This document shows, one piece after another, positions 32,418-41,830 of a stretch of DNA of 64,000 nt; position 1 is the first letter of the stretch; every line of letters begins with the position of its first letter. This DNA comes from Streptomyces sp. YS415 (GTDB lineage Bacteria; Actinomycetota; Actinomycetes; Streptomycetales; Streptomycetaceae), in contig NZ_JAMJFL010000015.1 in assembly GCF_023544665.1 (NCBI RefSeq), positions 1 to 64,000 on the forward strand, written 5' to 3'. The notes below the pieces were generated by a model. It was given only the letters and a program-made list of their open reading frames with translations, searched no databases and was not told the origin of the DNA. The position numbers were made by a program, and so were the translations under genes.

Positions 32418-32793
32418 CGCGTCCCCGGACGCGCACAACAGGTACACAAGCCCCCCACAGCCGCCACAATGAACGCGTATGACCGGTAAACACCGCGTTT
32501 CGCATCTTGCGATCATGCTGAACGCCGTAGAACCCTGGTCCTTCAAGCTGCCGCCCTTGCGCGGCGGTTGGGGGGCAAGGAGCCGGTTGCCGTGTCGACG
32601 GGGAGAGGGGCCCCGTGCCCGACCGGATGCCGAGGGGGGCATCATGCAACCGGAAGGTCGCGTTTCCATGTCTATGAAGTGGAAGATGTGGTGACGGTGA
32701 CCCGCCACTGATACGTCTGTGAAGGTCGAGGGGGACCGACACCGACGAAAGAACCGACAGACACGCGGCGACCTGCGTGTGGGGGGATGACTC
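32418..32793 (+). other. cslA upstream region / long leader
   Basis: No convincing gene lies between the tRNA terminator and cslA. The stretch holds a GC-rich hairpin (ACGGGG ... CCCCGT, about 32599-32617). Right before the cslA ribosome-binding site (GGGGGG, 32781) is a perfect ACACGC/GCGTGT hairpin (32761-32780). It could be a structured leader controlling translation. I recognise no known riboswitch class and no clear -10/-35 pair. Confidence 0.5.
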
Positions 32794-34767
32794 ATGACGT
32801 CGACGCCGACGGGCGCCCGGCAGAACTCCGACCCGTCACAGACCACTCAGCTCAGAGTGCCAACTCATCGGACCGGAGCGTTCCGGCGCATCAAGAAGAC
32901 GCTGCCGAAATACGACTACGAGCACTACAGCCGGCTGGCCGGCCCCCTCACCCAGCCCGATCCGAACAAGCCGTACCGGGTGCAGTACCGCTCGCTGATC
33001 TCCCAGGAGCCGCACCGCATACGCGTGGCCCTGATGCTCGCCGCGGCGCCGCTGCTCTCGCTGGTGCTGCTGGCCTGGCTGCTCCAGCCCGAGCACTGGA
33101 CCGAACGCGACTACCCGGCCTACGACTTCCTGCCGGCGCTCGACATGGTGATGCTCGTCTCGATCGGCCTGATCGAGTTCTTCCGGTGCATGAACGTCCT
33201 GTCGAACGCGCACGCCACCCTGGTCGCCCGCGACCCGATCCCGGTGGTGCCCGAGACCGGCACCAGAGTCGCCTTCCTCACCTCCTTCGTGCCCGGCAAG
33301 GAGCCGCTGGAGATGGTGACGAAGACCCTGGAGGCGGCGGTCAAGCTGCGCCACCGGGGCCTGCTGCACGTCTGGCTGCTCGACGAGGGCGACGACCCGG
33401 AGGTCAAGGAGGTCTGCGCCCGGCTCGGCGTGCACCACTTCTCCCGCAAGGGCATCGCCAAGTGGAACCAGCCCAAGGGCCCGCACCGCGCCAAGACCAA
33501 GCACGGCAACTACAACGCCTGGCTGGACGCGCACGGCGACCAGTACGACTTCTTCGCCTCCGTCGACACCGACCACGTGCCGCTCCCGAACTACCTGGAG
33601 CGCATGCTCGGCTTCTTCCGGGACCCGAACGTCGGCTTCGTCATCGGCCCGCAGGTCTACGGCAACTACGACAACTTCGTCACCAAGGCCGCCGAGTCCC
33701 AGCAGTTCCTCTTCCACGCCCTCATCCAGCGCGCGGGCAACCGCTACGGCTCCCCGATGTTCGTGGGTACGTCGAACGCCGTACGCATCAAGGCGCTGCA
33801 GCAGATCGGCGGCCTGTACGACTCGATCACCGAGGACATGGCGACCGGCTTCGAGATCCACCGCCACAAGAACCCGGCGACCGGCAAGAAGTGGCGCTCG
33901 GTCTACACCCCGGACGTGCTCGCCGTCGGTGAGGGCCCGAGCGCCTGGACGGACTTCTTCACCCAGCAGATGCGCTGGTCGCGAGGGACCTACGAGACGA
34001 TCCTCAAGCAGTACTGGAAGGGCTGGTACTCGCTGCCGCCGAGCAAGCTCTTCAACTACACGATGATGATCATCTTCTACCCGATGTCCGCCCTGAACTG
34101 GATCCTCGCGGCCCTCAGCTGCGCCCTGTTCCTGGGCCTCGGGGCCTCCGGTGTGAACATCGACCCCACCATCTGGCTGATGCTCTACGGCAACGCCTCC
34201 GCGCTCCAGATCGGCCTGTACATCTGGAACCGCCGCCACAACGTCTCGCCGCACGAGCCCGAGGGCTCCGGCGGTGTGGCCGGCATGGTGATGTCCGCGC
34301 TGTCGGCGCCGCTGTACGCCAAGGCGCTGATCGACTCGGCGCTGCGCCGCAAGAGCAAGTTCGTCGTGACCCCCAAGGGCGACTCGGCCAGCCCCGACCG
34401 CTGGTTCGGCACCTTCCGCTACCACTGGTACTTCATCCTGATCTTCGGCGCCTCGATCGCCGCGGGCTTCGTCTACGGGCACGCGCACCCGGCGATGGTC
34501 ATCTGGGCGACGTTCGCCATGCTGATCACCGCCACCCCGATCTTCGCCTGGCGGCACATGCTGCGGCAGGCGAAGAAGAAGCCGCCGGTCAGCGGGGAGC
34601 CGGAGCCGGGCACGCCCGCGATGCCGCACCAGGCGCAGCCGCTGCCGGACCGACCGGGCGCGCATCACGACCCGCAGCACAAGCCGAGTTGGGCCGCCTC
34701 GCAGGGCGGCGGCACCGACCAGACCATGCAGATCGCCCTGGGTGGACTTGGGGGACGTAAGGAATGA
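32794..34767 (+). CDS. cslA: Cellulose synthase-like glycosyltransferase family 2 protein
   Basis: 657 residues. Two N-terminal membrane segments (VALMLAAAPLLSLVLLAWLL and DMVMLVSIGLIEFF) precede the GT2 domain with LLDEGDDPEV, DTDH (DxD), ITEDMATG (TED) and QQMRWSRGT (QxxRW), all the catalytic marks of processive beta-glycan synthases. Several C-terminal membrane helices and a His/Pro-rich tail follow. No PilZ domain is seen, so c-di-GMP does not act through the usual BcsA route. In S. coelicolor CslA makes the hyphal-tip beta-glycan needed for development and attachment. The stop overlaps glxA (ATGA), and the two gene products act as a pair. Confidence 0.96.
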   Translation: MTSTPTGARQNSDPSQTTQLRVPTHRTGAFRRIKKTLPKYDYEHYSRLAGPLTQPDPNKPYRVQYRSLISQEPHRIRVALMLAAAPLLSLVLLAWLLQPEHWTERDYPAYDFLPALDMVMLVSIGLIEFFRCMNVLSNAHATLVARDPIPVVPETGTRVAFLTSFVPGKEPLEMVTKTLEAAVKLRHRGLLHVWLLDEGDDPEVKEVCARLGVHHFSRKGIAKWNQPKGPHRAKTKHGNYNAWLDAHGDQYDFFASVDTDHVPLPNYLERMLGFFRDPNVGFVIGPQVYGNYDNFVTKAAESQQFLFHALIQRAGNRYGSPMFVGTSNAVRIKALQQIGGLYDSITEDMATGFEIHRHKNPATGKKWRSVYTPDVLAVGEGPSAWTDFFTQQMRWSRGTYETILKQYWKGWYSLPPSKLFNYTMMIIFYPMSALNWILAALSCALFLGLGASGVNIDPTIWLMLYGNASALQIGLYIWNRRHNVSPHEPEGSGGVAGMVMSALSAPLYAKALIDSALRRKSKFVVTPKGDSASPDRWFGTFRYHWYFILIFGASIAAGFVYGHAHPAMVIWATFAMLITATPIFAWRHMLRQAKKKPPVSGEPEPGTPAMPHQAQPLPDRPGAHHDPQHKPSWAASQGGGTDQTMQIALGGLGGRKE

Positions 34768-36701
34768 AAGACCAGGCCGGCCGCCGCCGTGTCCGTCGAC
34801 TCGCGATAGGCACGGCGGTGGTGCTCGCGCTGGCCGGGATGAACGGTCCGTGGCTCTACCGCTTCGGCACCGAGAAATACCACCAGTACCAGATCAACCG
34901 ACCGGAGTACAAAGCCGACAACGGCCACTGGGAGATCGTCGACTTCCCGGAGGAGTACCGGCAGAACACCATCCACGCGGCGCTGCTGCGCACCGGGAAG
35001 GTGCTGCTCGTCGCGGGCTCCGGCAACAACCAGGAGAACTTCGACGCGAAGAAGTTCGACACCCGGATCTGGGACCCGGTCAAGGGCACCATCAAGAAGG
35101 TGCCCACCCCGACCGACCTGTTCTGCACGGGGCACACCCAGCTGGCGAACGGCAACCTGCTGATCGCCGGCGGCACCAAGCGGTACGAGAAGCTCAAGGG
35201 TGACGTCACCAAGGCCGGCGGCCTGATGATCGTGCACAACGAGAACCCGGACGAGCCGATCACCCTGCCCGCGGGGACGAAGTTCACCGGCAAGGAGAAC
35301 GGCAAGACGTTCGTCTCCAAGGACCCGGTGCTGGTGCCGCGCGCGAAGAAGGTCTTCGACAAGGTGACCGGCGAGTTCCTGCGCAACGACCCCGGCCTCG
35401 GGCGGATCTACGTCGAGGCGCAGCAGAGCGGCTCCGAGTACGAGACCGGCACCGAGGACAACTACCGGGTGCACGGCCTGTCCGGCACCGACGCGCGGAA
35501 CACCTACGGCATCGCGCAGAAGCTGGCGCTGGACAAGAAGGACTTCCAGGGCATCCGGGACGCCTACGAGTTCGATCCGGTCGCCGAGAAGTACATCAAG
35601 GTCGACCCGATGAAGGAGGCCCGCTGGTACCCGACGCTCACCACCCTGAGCGACGGGAAGATCCTCAGCGTCTCCGGGCTCGACGACATCGGGCAGTTGG
35701 TGCCGGGCAAGAACGAGGTGTACGACCCCGAGACCAAGAAGTGGACGTACACCGACAAGGTTCGGCAGTTCCCGACCTACCCGGCGCTGTTCCTGATGCA
35801 GAACGGGAAGATCTTCTACTCCGGCTCCAACGCGGGGTACGGCCCTGACGACGTGGGGCGCGACCCCGGAGTCTGGGACGTGGAGACCAACAAGTTCAGC
35901 AAGCTTCCCGGGCTGAGCGACCCCGACCGGCTGGAGACCTCGGCGACCGTGCTGCTGCCTCCGGCGCAGGACGAGAAGTACATGGTCATCGGCGGTGGCG
36001 GGGTCGGCGAGTCCAAGCTGTCCAGTGCGAAGACCCGGATCGTCGATCTGAAGGCGGACAGCCCGAAGTTCGTGGACGGGCCCTCGCTGGACAAGGGGAC
36101 GCGCTATCCGTCGGCCTCCGTGCTGCCCGACGACTCCGTGCTGGTGTCCGGTGGCTCCGAGGACTACCGCGGGCGGGGGGACTCCAACATCCTCGAAGCC
36201 CGTATCTACAACGCGTCGAGCGGCTCCTTCGACCAGGTCGCCGATCCGCTGGTGGGACGGAACTACCACTCCGGTTCCGTGCTGCTGCCCGACGGGCGCG
36301 TGATGTTCTTCGGGTCGGACTCGCTGTACGCCGACAAGGCGAACACCAAGCCGGGGAAGTTCGAGCAGCGGATCGAGATCTATACGCCGCCGTACCTGTA
36401 CCAGGGCTCGCGGCCGTCGCTGTCCAAGGGGACGGAGACCATCGAGCACGGCGAGTCCGGGACGTTCACCTCGCAGCACGCCTCCTCCATCAAGAAGGTG
36501 CGGCTGATCCGGCCGAGCGCGGCCACGCATGTGACGGACGTGGACCAGCGGTCGATCGCGCTGGACTTCACGACGGAGGGGGACAAGGTGACGGTGACGA
36601 TGCCGGAGAACAAGAACCTCGTTCAGGCCGGCTGGTACATGCTGTTCGCCGTGGACGACCAGGGAGTGCCGTCCGAGGCGCAATGGGTTCGGGTGCCCTA
36701 G
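34764..36701 (+). CDS. glxA: Copper radical oxidase GlxA (galactose oxidase-like)
   Basis: 645 residues with an N-terminal membrane anchor (AIGTAVVLALAGMNGPWLY), then Kelch-type beta propeller repeats and a C-terminal Ig-like domain. The thioether Cys121 lies in LFCTGHTQLANG. The cross-linked Tyr is expected in ARWYPTL, and copper ligands in GRNYHSGSVLLPDGR and THVTD. GlxA is a mononuclear copper radical oxidase matured by Cu delivery, and it oxidises or modifies the CslA glycan at hyphal tips. It is translationally coupled to cslA and ends just before a strong bidirectional terminator. Confidence 0.96.
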   Translation: MKDQAGRRRVRRLAIGTAVVLALAGMNGPWLYRFGTEKYHQYQINRPEYKADNGHWEIVDFPEEYRQNTIHAALLRTGKVLLVAGSGNNQENFDAKKFDTRIWDPVKGTIKKVPTPTDLFCTGHTQLANGNLLIAGGTKRYEKLKGDVTKAGGLMIVHNENPDEPITLPAGTKFTGKENGKTFVSKDPVLVPRAKKVFDKVTGEFLRNDPGLGRIYVEAQQSGSEYETGTEDNYRVHGLSGTDARNTYGIAQKLALDKKDFQGIRDAYEFDPVAEKYIKVDPMKEARWYPTLTTLSDGKILSVSGLDDIGQLVPGKNEVYDPETKKWTYTDKVRQFPTYPALFLMQNGKIFYSGSNAGYGPDDVGRDPGVWDVETNKFSKLPGLSDPDRLETSATVLLPPAQDEKYMVIGGGGVGESKLSSAKTRIVDLKADSPKFVDGPSLDKGTRYPSASVLPDDSVLVSGGSEDYRGRGDSNILEARIYNASSGSFDQVADPLVGRNYHSGSVLLPDGRVMFFGSDSLYADKANTKPGKFEQRIEIYTPPYLYQGSRPSLSKGTETIEHGESGTFTSQHASSIKKVRLIRPSAATHVTDVDQRSIALDFTTEGDKVTVTMPENKNLVQAGWYMLFAVDDQGVPSEAQWVRVP

Positions 36702-36705
36702 AACG

Positions 36706-36737
36706 ATGGCCCGCGCCCCTCTCGGGGCGCGGGCCAT
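36706..36737. terminator. Bidirectional terminator between glxA and the GH6 gene
   Basis: ATGGCCCGCGCCCC and its exact complement form a 14-bp perfect stem with a TCTC loop. It lies between two convergent genes, 5 bases from each stop codon. Confidence 0.92.
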
Positions 36738-36741
36738 TCCC

Positions 36742-37761
36742 TTACTCGGAGGCCTTCGCCAGACCGAGGGCGTACTCCGGCCACCATTCCCCGGCCTTCG
36801 GGCCGCCCTTGCACTCGCCGTCCGACTCGCCCGGGCGCTTGACCCAGACGTAGGCGTCGACCAGCGGGTCCGCCGTCTTGGTCGTCGGGGTCTCGCCCAG
36901 GGCGCGGCCGGGCGGGTTGCACCAGCGCTCCGCCGGGTCGCCCTCCTCGTAGGGGCCGTTGCCGTTGCGGCTGGTGTCGATGACGAAGGGCTTGTTGCCC
37001 ACCTTCGCGGAGAGCGTCTTGCCGTACGCGAGGGAGTCCTCGGTGGTGTAGAAGTTCGAGACGTTGACCGAGAAGCCGTCCGCCTTGTCGATGCCGGCCC
37101 ACTTCAGCGGCTCGAAGATCTGGTCCGGGTTGCCCCAGCCCGCGTTGCCCGCGTCCAGGTACACCTTGGTGTTCTTCAGCGACTTCAGCTTCTCGATCGC
37201 GCCCTTGAGGAGGTCGTAGCGCTCCTCGTGGAACTCGTCCGGGGTGCAGCCGTCCACCAGGTGCAGGACCGCGTCCGGTTCGAGGACGACCGTGGCCGAA
37301 CGGTCGCCGATGCCCTTGGCGACCCCGTCGACCCAGTCGCGGTAGGCGTTGCCGTCGGCGGCGCCGCCCTGTGAGTACTGGCCGCAGTCGCGGTGCGGGA
37401 TGTTGTAGAGGACGAGCAGGGCCGTGCGGTCCGCCTCGTCCGCGGCCTCGGTGTAGCCGCGGGCGTCCTCCTCCGGGGTCTCCGGGCCGATCCACTCGCC
37501 GGTCGGCTGCTCGGCGATCTTGCGGATCTGCTCGGCGTCGGCCTTCTTGCCCGCCTTCTCGTAGGCGGCCACCTGCTGGGCCGCGTTGCCCTCCGGGTTG
37601 ACCCAGAACGGGTCGGTCTCCTTGGGCTGCTGGGTGATGCCGGCGCCGGACTTCTCCGGCTCGTCACCCCCGTCGTCCGAGGAAGAACAGCCCGCGATCA
37701 GCAGTGCAGCCCCCAGCACCACCGCGGACGCCCCCCTGCGGGCCCCCCTACTGCCGTACAT
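36742..37761 (-). CDS. cslZ: GH6 endoglucanase-like lipoprotein of the csl locus
   Basis: 339 residues from the ATG at 37761, with GGGGGAG five bases upstream. A lipobox (LLIAGC) and a Ser/Asp/Glu linker anchor it outside the membrane. GH6 marks are present: LLVLYNIPHRDCGQYS, VVLEPDAVL (catalytic Asp region), YLDAGNAGWGNP, NVSNFYTTED and the signature FVIDTSRNGNGP. A short Trp-rich end completes the fold. The csl-locus glucanase CslZ is proposed to trim the CslA polymer or open a passage for it. It is convergent with glxA. Confidence 0.93.
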   Translation of the reverse strand: MYGSRGARRGASAVVLGAALLIAGCSSSDDGGDEPEKSGAGITQQPKETDPFWVNPEGNAAQQVAAYEKAGKKADAEQIRKIAEQPTGEWIGPETPEEDARGYTEAADEADRTALLVLYNIPHRDCGQYSQGGAADGNAYRDWVDGVAKGIGDRSATVVLEPDAVLHLVDGCTPDEFHEERYDLLKGAIEKLKSLKNTKVYLDAGNAGWGNPDQIFEPLKWAGIDKADGFSVNVSNFYTTEDSLAYGKTLSAKVGNKPFVIDTSRNGNGPYEEGDPAERWCNPPGRALGETPTTKTADPLVDAYVWVKRPGESDGECKGGPKAGEWWPEYALGLAKASE

Positions 37762-38079
37762 CCAACTCCCCCTTGGGTGCACTCATCCAAGCCTCAATCC
37801 TGACACACGCGTCCTGCGCCCCATGAGGTCGGCCCCGCCCTGCCCGGGAGCCGTACCGCCCCGGCCCGCGCCGGCCGGCCTCTAGGCCGCGGCCCGCTTC
37901 CGCTCTACAGTCGTATCGGACGGCCCCGGCCCCCGCCCGGCCTGTCGCCTCCCCCACATGACCACTCGAGCCTCCCGCGCTGCCGTCGGGTTTCTCCCGC
38001 AGCCCGAGCGCACGCGGTCGAGGACCAGCCCGGTCGGCGGCTTCCCGGGGAGCGGGTCGTCGACCGGGCCGGGTGCGCC
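37762..38079. other. Intergenic region between sortase and GH6 gene
   Basis: 318 bases with no gene I can support. It should contain the cslZ promoter and the 3' end of the sortase transcript. The composition is very GC-rich with short inverted repeats (for example cccggcccggtcgacgacc) but no clear terminator or promoter. Confidence 0.5.
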
Positions 38080-38745
38080 TCACAGGCCCGTGCCCGTGAG
38101 GTACGCCGACACCACCACGTTCGCCGTGTAGCTGCGGCTCGCCCGGTCGAAGGTGCCGCCGCAGGTGATGAGCCGGAGTTCGGAGCGGCCCGGTTCGCGG
38201 GGCCCGTAGGCCTGGCGGGCGTCGAAGAGTTCCCGGGTGACGACCTGGACGTCGTCGACGGTGAACTCGGCGACCCGGCCGTCGTCGCGGATGACCCGGA
38301 CCGTCGCACCGGGCTTGAGTGCGCTGATCTTGTAGAAGACGGCGGGCCGGGTCTCGGTGTCCACGTGCCCCACCATCAGGGCCGTGCCGCGCGCGCCGGG
38401 TGCCGCGCCGGCCGCGTACCAGCCGACGATGCCGGGCTGTTCGAAGGGCGGCGGGTCGACGGCGCCCTGCGCGTCCAGGCCGCGCGCGACCACGGGTGCC
38501 TGCACGCCGAGGCCGGGGATGTCCAGGCGCTGGGGACTCGCCGGGCCGAGCGGTCCGGCGGGGGGCGGCAGGTCGACGTCGGGCGGGCGGCCGACCGCGG
38601 CCATGTCGCCGGTGGTCGGCGTGGACGTCCCGTGGCGTACCTCGGTGACGTCCCGTCCCCACAGCCAGAGCCCGAGCAGCAGCACGGCCCAGGCCGTGCC
38701 CGTCAGCAGCCGGCCGGAGAACCGGGGGCGGTGCTCGTCGGACAT
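38080..38745 (-). CDS. Class F sortase-like transpeptidase
   Basis: 221 residues from the ATG at 38745. A signal anchor (LTGTAWAVLLLGLWLWG) and a Pro-rich linker lead to a sortase domain: LDIPGLGVQAPVV, catalytic His in LMVGHVDTE, Cys in LRLITCGGTFD, and Arg in RASRSYTANVV. Small sortases of this kind are usual in actinobacteria and their substrates are mostly unknown. It starts two bases after the stop of the secreted-protein gene upstream, so that product may be its partner. Confidence 0.92.
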   Translation of the reverse strand: MSDEHRPRFSGRLLTGTAWAVLLLGLWLWGRDVTEVRHGTSTPTTGDMAAVGRPPDVDLPPPAGPLGPASPQRLDIPGLGVQAPVVARGLDAQGAVDPPPFEQPGIVGWYAAGAAPGARGTALMVGHVDTETRPAVFYKISALKPGATVRVIRDDGRVAEFTVDDVQVVTRELFDARQAYGPREPGRSELRLITCGGTFDRASRSYTANVVVSAYLTGTGL

Positions 38746-38747
38746 GG

Positions 38748-39278
38748 TCAGTCCGCCCTGCGGCTCCGGCGGGCGCTTCTGAGCGCCACGGCCGTCGCCG
38801 CGACTCCGGCGAGGACGAGACCGGTCACCGCGTGGCCGATCCCGGGTCCGGTGGTCCCGCTCTCCTCGGTGCCGAGGTGGACCGCCGCACCGCCGCCGCC
38901 CGCCTTGACGGGGGCGATCGGGGAGGCGGGCGCGGCGGGGGTGTCCCCCACCGGGAGTGCGACCGTGTGCCGGGCGTCCCCGCAGGTGACGGTGACGTCG
39001 TAGGAGCCGACCCGCAGCGAGGACCGGATGCGGCTCTCGCCGACGAGGATGCCCTCGGAGCCGGTGACGGCCAGCTTGACGTCGGTGACGAACGCGGCCG
39101 AGAAGGCACTCGCCGTCCGTTCCGCGCAGCCCGTCATCCGCAGCGCGACCTCGGCGCCCGGGACGGGTGAGGCGGGGTTCACCGAGATGCCACCTCCGTC
39201 CGCCGCGTACGCCGCCGGGGTGAGTGCCGCGGCGAGCACCGCGGAAGCTGCACAGAGAGTGACCTTGACTATGCCCAT
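38748..39278 (-). CDS. Secreted protein with C-terminal membrane anchor, sortase partner
   Basis: 176 residues from the ATG at 39278 with GGAGG upstream. A signal peptide ends near AYAADGG. An Ig-like domain with a Cys pair (RMTGCAERT and VTCGDARHT) follows, then a Pro/Gly linker, a C-terminal hydrophobic helix (AVTGLVLAGVAATAVAL) and a basic tail. No exact LPXTG or LAXTG is present, so it may be a partner rather than a substrate of the sortase encoded next to it. Confidence 0.82.
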   Translation of the reverse strand: MGIVKVTLCAASAVLAAALTPAAYAADGGGISVNPASPVPGAEVALRMTGCAERTASAFSAAFVTDVKLAVTGSEGILVGESRIRSSLRVGSYDVTVTCGDARHTVALPVGDTPAAPASPIAPVKAGGGGAAVHLGTEESGTTGPGIGHAVTGLVLAGVAATAVALRSARRSRRAD

Positions 39279-39316
39279 CGTGAACCTCCAGATACCTGGA
39301 GAGTCCTCCTGGGTGC

Positions 39317-39343
39317 CGGACCCCGCATCCGCAGCGGGGTCCG
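39317..39343 (-). terminator. Terminator of the HAD phosphatase gene
   Basis: CGGACCCCGC and GCGGGGTCCG form a perfect 10-bp stem around a seven-base loop, 39 bases past the HAD gene stop on the minus strand. Confidence 0.8.
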
Positions 39344-39381
39344 ACTGCTCCGAACGGGTCGTATCCGGGCGGAAGCGGGTT

Positions 39382-40161
39382 TCAGATCCGGTCGACCAGG
39401 TCGGCGATGGAGTCGACGACCTGGGAGGGGCGGTACGGGAAGTTCTCCACCTGCGCGGTCCCGGTCAGGCCGGTCAGCACGAGGAAGGTCTGCATCCCGG
39501 CCTCGATGCCGGCCAGCACGTCGGTGTCCATCCGGTCACCGATCATGGCGCTGGACTCGGAGTGGGCGCCGATGGCGTTCAGGCCGGTGCGCATCATCAG
39601 GGGGTTCGGCTTGCCCGCGAAGTAGGGCTGCTTGCCGGTCGCCTTGGTGATCAGGGCGGCCACGGCGCCGGTCGCGGGCAGCGGGCCCTCGGTGGACGGG
39701 CCCGTCTCGTCGGGGTTGGTGCAGATGAAGCGGGCGCCGCCGTTGATCAGGCGGACCGCCTTGGTCATGGCCTCGAAGGAGTACGTCCGGGTCTCGCCGA
39801 GGACGACGTAGTCCGGCTCGTGGTCGGTGAGGATGTAGCCGATGTCGTGCAGTGCCGTGGTCAGGCCCGCCTCGCCGATGACGTAGGCGGAGCCGCCGGG
39901 CCGCTGGTCGTCCAGGAACTGGGCGGTGGCCAGCGCCGAGGTCCAGATGGACTCGATCGGCACCTCGAGGCCCATGCGGCGCAGCCGGGCGTGCAGGTCG
40001 CGCGGGGTGTACATGGAGTTGTTGGTCAGCACCAGGAAGGGCTTGCCGGACTCGCGCAGCTTCTTCAGGAAGGCGTCGGCGCCGGGGATCGGTACGCCCT
40101 CGTGGATCAGCACTCCGTCCATGTCGGTGAGCCATGACTCGATGGGCTTGCGGTCTGCCAT
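39382..40161 (-). CDS. HAD-IIA family phosphatase (NagD-like)
   Basis: 259 residues from the ATG at 40161. HAD motif I is WLTDMDGVLIHEG, motif II FLVLTNNSM, the Lys region FAGKPNPLMM and motif III GDRMDTDVLAGIEAG. The C2-type cap between motifs II and III is typical of NagD/pyridoxal phosphatase-like enzymes acting on phosphosugars or nucleotides. It lies alone with its own terminator. The substrate is unknown. Confidence 0.92.
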   Translation of the reverse strand: MADRKPIESWLTDMDGVLIHEGVPIPGADAFLKKLRESGKPFLVLTNNSMYTPRDLHARLRRMGLEVPIESIWTSALATAQFLDDQRPGGSAYVIGEAGLTTALHDIGYILTDHEPDYVVLGETRTYSFEAMTKAVRLINGGARFICTNPDETGPSTEGPLPATGAVAALITKATGKQPYFAGKPNPLMMRTGLNAIGAHSESSAMIGDRMDTDVLAGIEAGMQTFLVLTGLTGTAQVENFPYRPSQVVDSIADLVDRI

Positions 40162-40236
40162 GTGCGGAACTCCTGGCGTACGTACGGGATGGGCGGAGGG
40201 CGCCGGAACCACGGCGTACCGACGCCCTCAGCCTAA

Positions 40237-41763
40237 TCAGGACGCGCTGATCCTGACCCCGTCGATCACCCAGTACCAGTTGTTGGACCCGGTGTAGCGG
40301 AAGCGGAAGTTCACGGTGGAGGCTCCGGCCGGGACCGGTACGGACAGGGACTGCGGCTGGGAGACGACGTCGGAGGTGTAGCTCCTGACGGCGGTGGGGG
40401 TGCCGCCGTTGAAGGAGGCGAGGACCTGGGCGGTCTGGGCGCCTTCCTGCCGGTAGAAGGTGACGAAGTCCAGGCGGACCGTGCTCTTGCCGGTGACGTC
40501 GTGGGCGGGCGTCACCAGGGTGCTGTCGAAGCTGCCGGAGAAGGTCTTGTCCGCCCACTCGTCGGAGTCGGCGACGGCGAAGACCCCGCGGGCGCGGACG
40601 TTGAGCTCCCGGGACTGGTCGCGCTGGGTGCGGGACCAGAACTCGTCGGTGGCGAAGGACCAGCCCCGCCACTCGGTGACCCCGCCGGTGCCCATGGCGC
40701 TGTTGATGACGGACCAGCCGCTGGGCGGGGTGCGGGTGTAGCCGAGGACGGTCCCCGGGATGCCCGTCTCGTCGGTGCGGGCGGACAGGGCGAGCGTGTC
40801 GAAGGGGTCGGTGGAGCGCTCCTGGATCGGCTTGCCGTCCAGGCCCCAGGCGGGGTCGACGGCGATGCCGAGCTGTCTGAGGACGGTGGGCACCACGTCC
40901 ACGAGCCGGGTGTCGAGGGGGCGGGCGCCGGCCGCGATGCCGGGGCCGGTGGCCAGGACGAAGGTGCGGCGCTCCTCGATGGCGGAGCCGCCGTGGCCGC
41001 CCGCGTCCAGATGGCCGTGATCGGTGGTGACGATGACGGTCCAGCGCTCGGTGGAGTAGGTGGGCCGGGCCTTGATCGCGGCGCGGAGCCTGCCGAGGTA
41101 GGCGTCCTGTACGGCGATCTGGTTCAGGTAGGCCTGGCTGCCGGCGCCAGAGTTGTGGCCGACGATGTCGGACTGGCCGAAGTAGACGAAGAGGACGTCG
41201 GGGTTCTGGTCGCGCAGCAGGGCTTCGGTCTCGGCGGCGATGGTGGCGTCGTGGCCGGTGTAGCCGTCGGCGTCGCCGTCGAGGACCAGCTTGGCGTCGG
41301 CGCCGGGGGTGACGGTGCCCTGGGTGTCCAGGGGCTTCCAGTCGACGGCGGCGTAGGTGGACAGCTCGGGCCGGAGCTGGGCGAGGCGGGCGAGGAGGCC
41401 GGGGTACTGGCCGTACTTCTTGCCGGTGAAGGTGTTGTCCTTCACTCCGTGCTTGTCGGGCCAGACACCGGTGGCGATGGTCGACCAGCCGGGGCCCGAG
41501 GAGGTGGCGGCCATGGGGTTGGCGTAGAGCAGCGAGGTGCCGAAGGTGCCCTCGCTCATCATGGCCTTCAGGTGCGGGGCGTCGGCGGCGGCGATCCGGT
41601 CGTGGCGGAGGCCGTCCATGCCGATGACGAGGACCTTGTCCCTGCTGGTGCCGTTGGGCAGCGCGGGCGCGGCGTGGGCGGCGGGGGCGGGCCCGAGGGC
41701 GAGGGCCGCTGCGGTGGTCGCGGTGGCGGTGAGCACGGTGCGGCGGGTGGGTGATGACGTCAC
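40237..41763 (-). CDS. Secreted alkaline-phosphatase-superfamily phosphodiesterase-type hydrolase
   Basis: 508 residues from the GTG at 41763 with GGAGG upstream. A Tat signal (TRRTVLTATAT) ends near AHAAP. The metal/nucleophile sites of the nucleotide pyrophosphatase-phosphodiesterase family are present: VIGMDGLRHD, ATSSGPGWSTIATG, FVYFGQSDIVGHN and VIVTTDHGHLDAGGHG. A C-terminal beta-rich domain of about 160 residues may bind carbohydrate or surface polymer. The family includes phosphonoacetate hydrolase, which would fit the phosphonate-type operon it ends. Export via Tat suggests it releases phosphate or substrate outside the cell. Confidence 0.88.
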   Translation of the reverse strand: MTSSPTRRTVLTATATTAAALALGPAPAAHAAPALPNGTSRDKVLVIGMDGLRHDRIAAADAPHLKAMMSEGTFGTSLLYANPMAATSSGPGWSTIATGVWPDKHGVKDNTFTGKKYGQYPGLLARLAQLRPELSTYAAVDWKPLDTQGTVTPGADAKLVLDGDADGYTGHDATIAAETEALLRDQNPDVLFVYFGQSDIVGHNSGAGSQAYLNQIAVQDAYLGRLRAAIKARPTYSTERWTVIVTTDHGHLDAGGHGGSAIEERRTFVLATGPGIAAGARPLDTRLVDVVPTVLRQLGIAVDPAWGLDGKPIQERSTDPFDTLALSARTDETGIPGTVLGYTRTPPSGWSVINSAMGTGGVTEWRGWSFATDEFWSRTQRDQSRELNVRARGVFAVADSDEWADKTFSGSFDSTLVTPAHDVTGKSTVRLDFVTFYRQEGAQTAQVLASFNGGTPTAVRSYTSDVVSQPQSLSVPVPAGASTVNFRFRYTGSNNWYWVIDGVRISAS

Positions 41764-41830
41764 GTGTTCCTCCGGAATCGAACGGGGGTGTGGGTGCCGT
41801 TGGTGCCAGGTGACCCGGGGGTCGTGGTGC

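Noticed and set aside
32479..32694. Small open frame in the cslA leader
   Set aside because: No ribosome-binding site and no Streptomyces-like codon bias.
32418..32793. Riboswitch (cobalamin, c-di-AMP or c-di-GMP type) upstream of cslA
   Set aside because: Hairpins are present but I could not find the conserved core of any known class.
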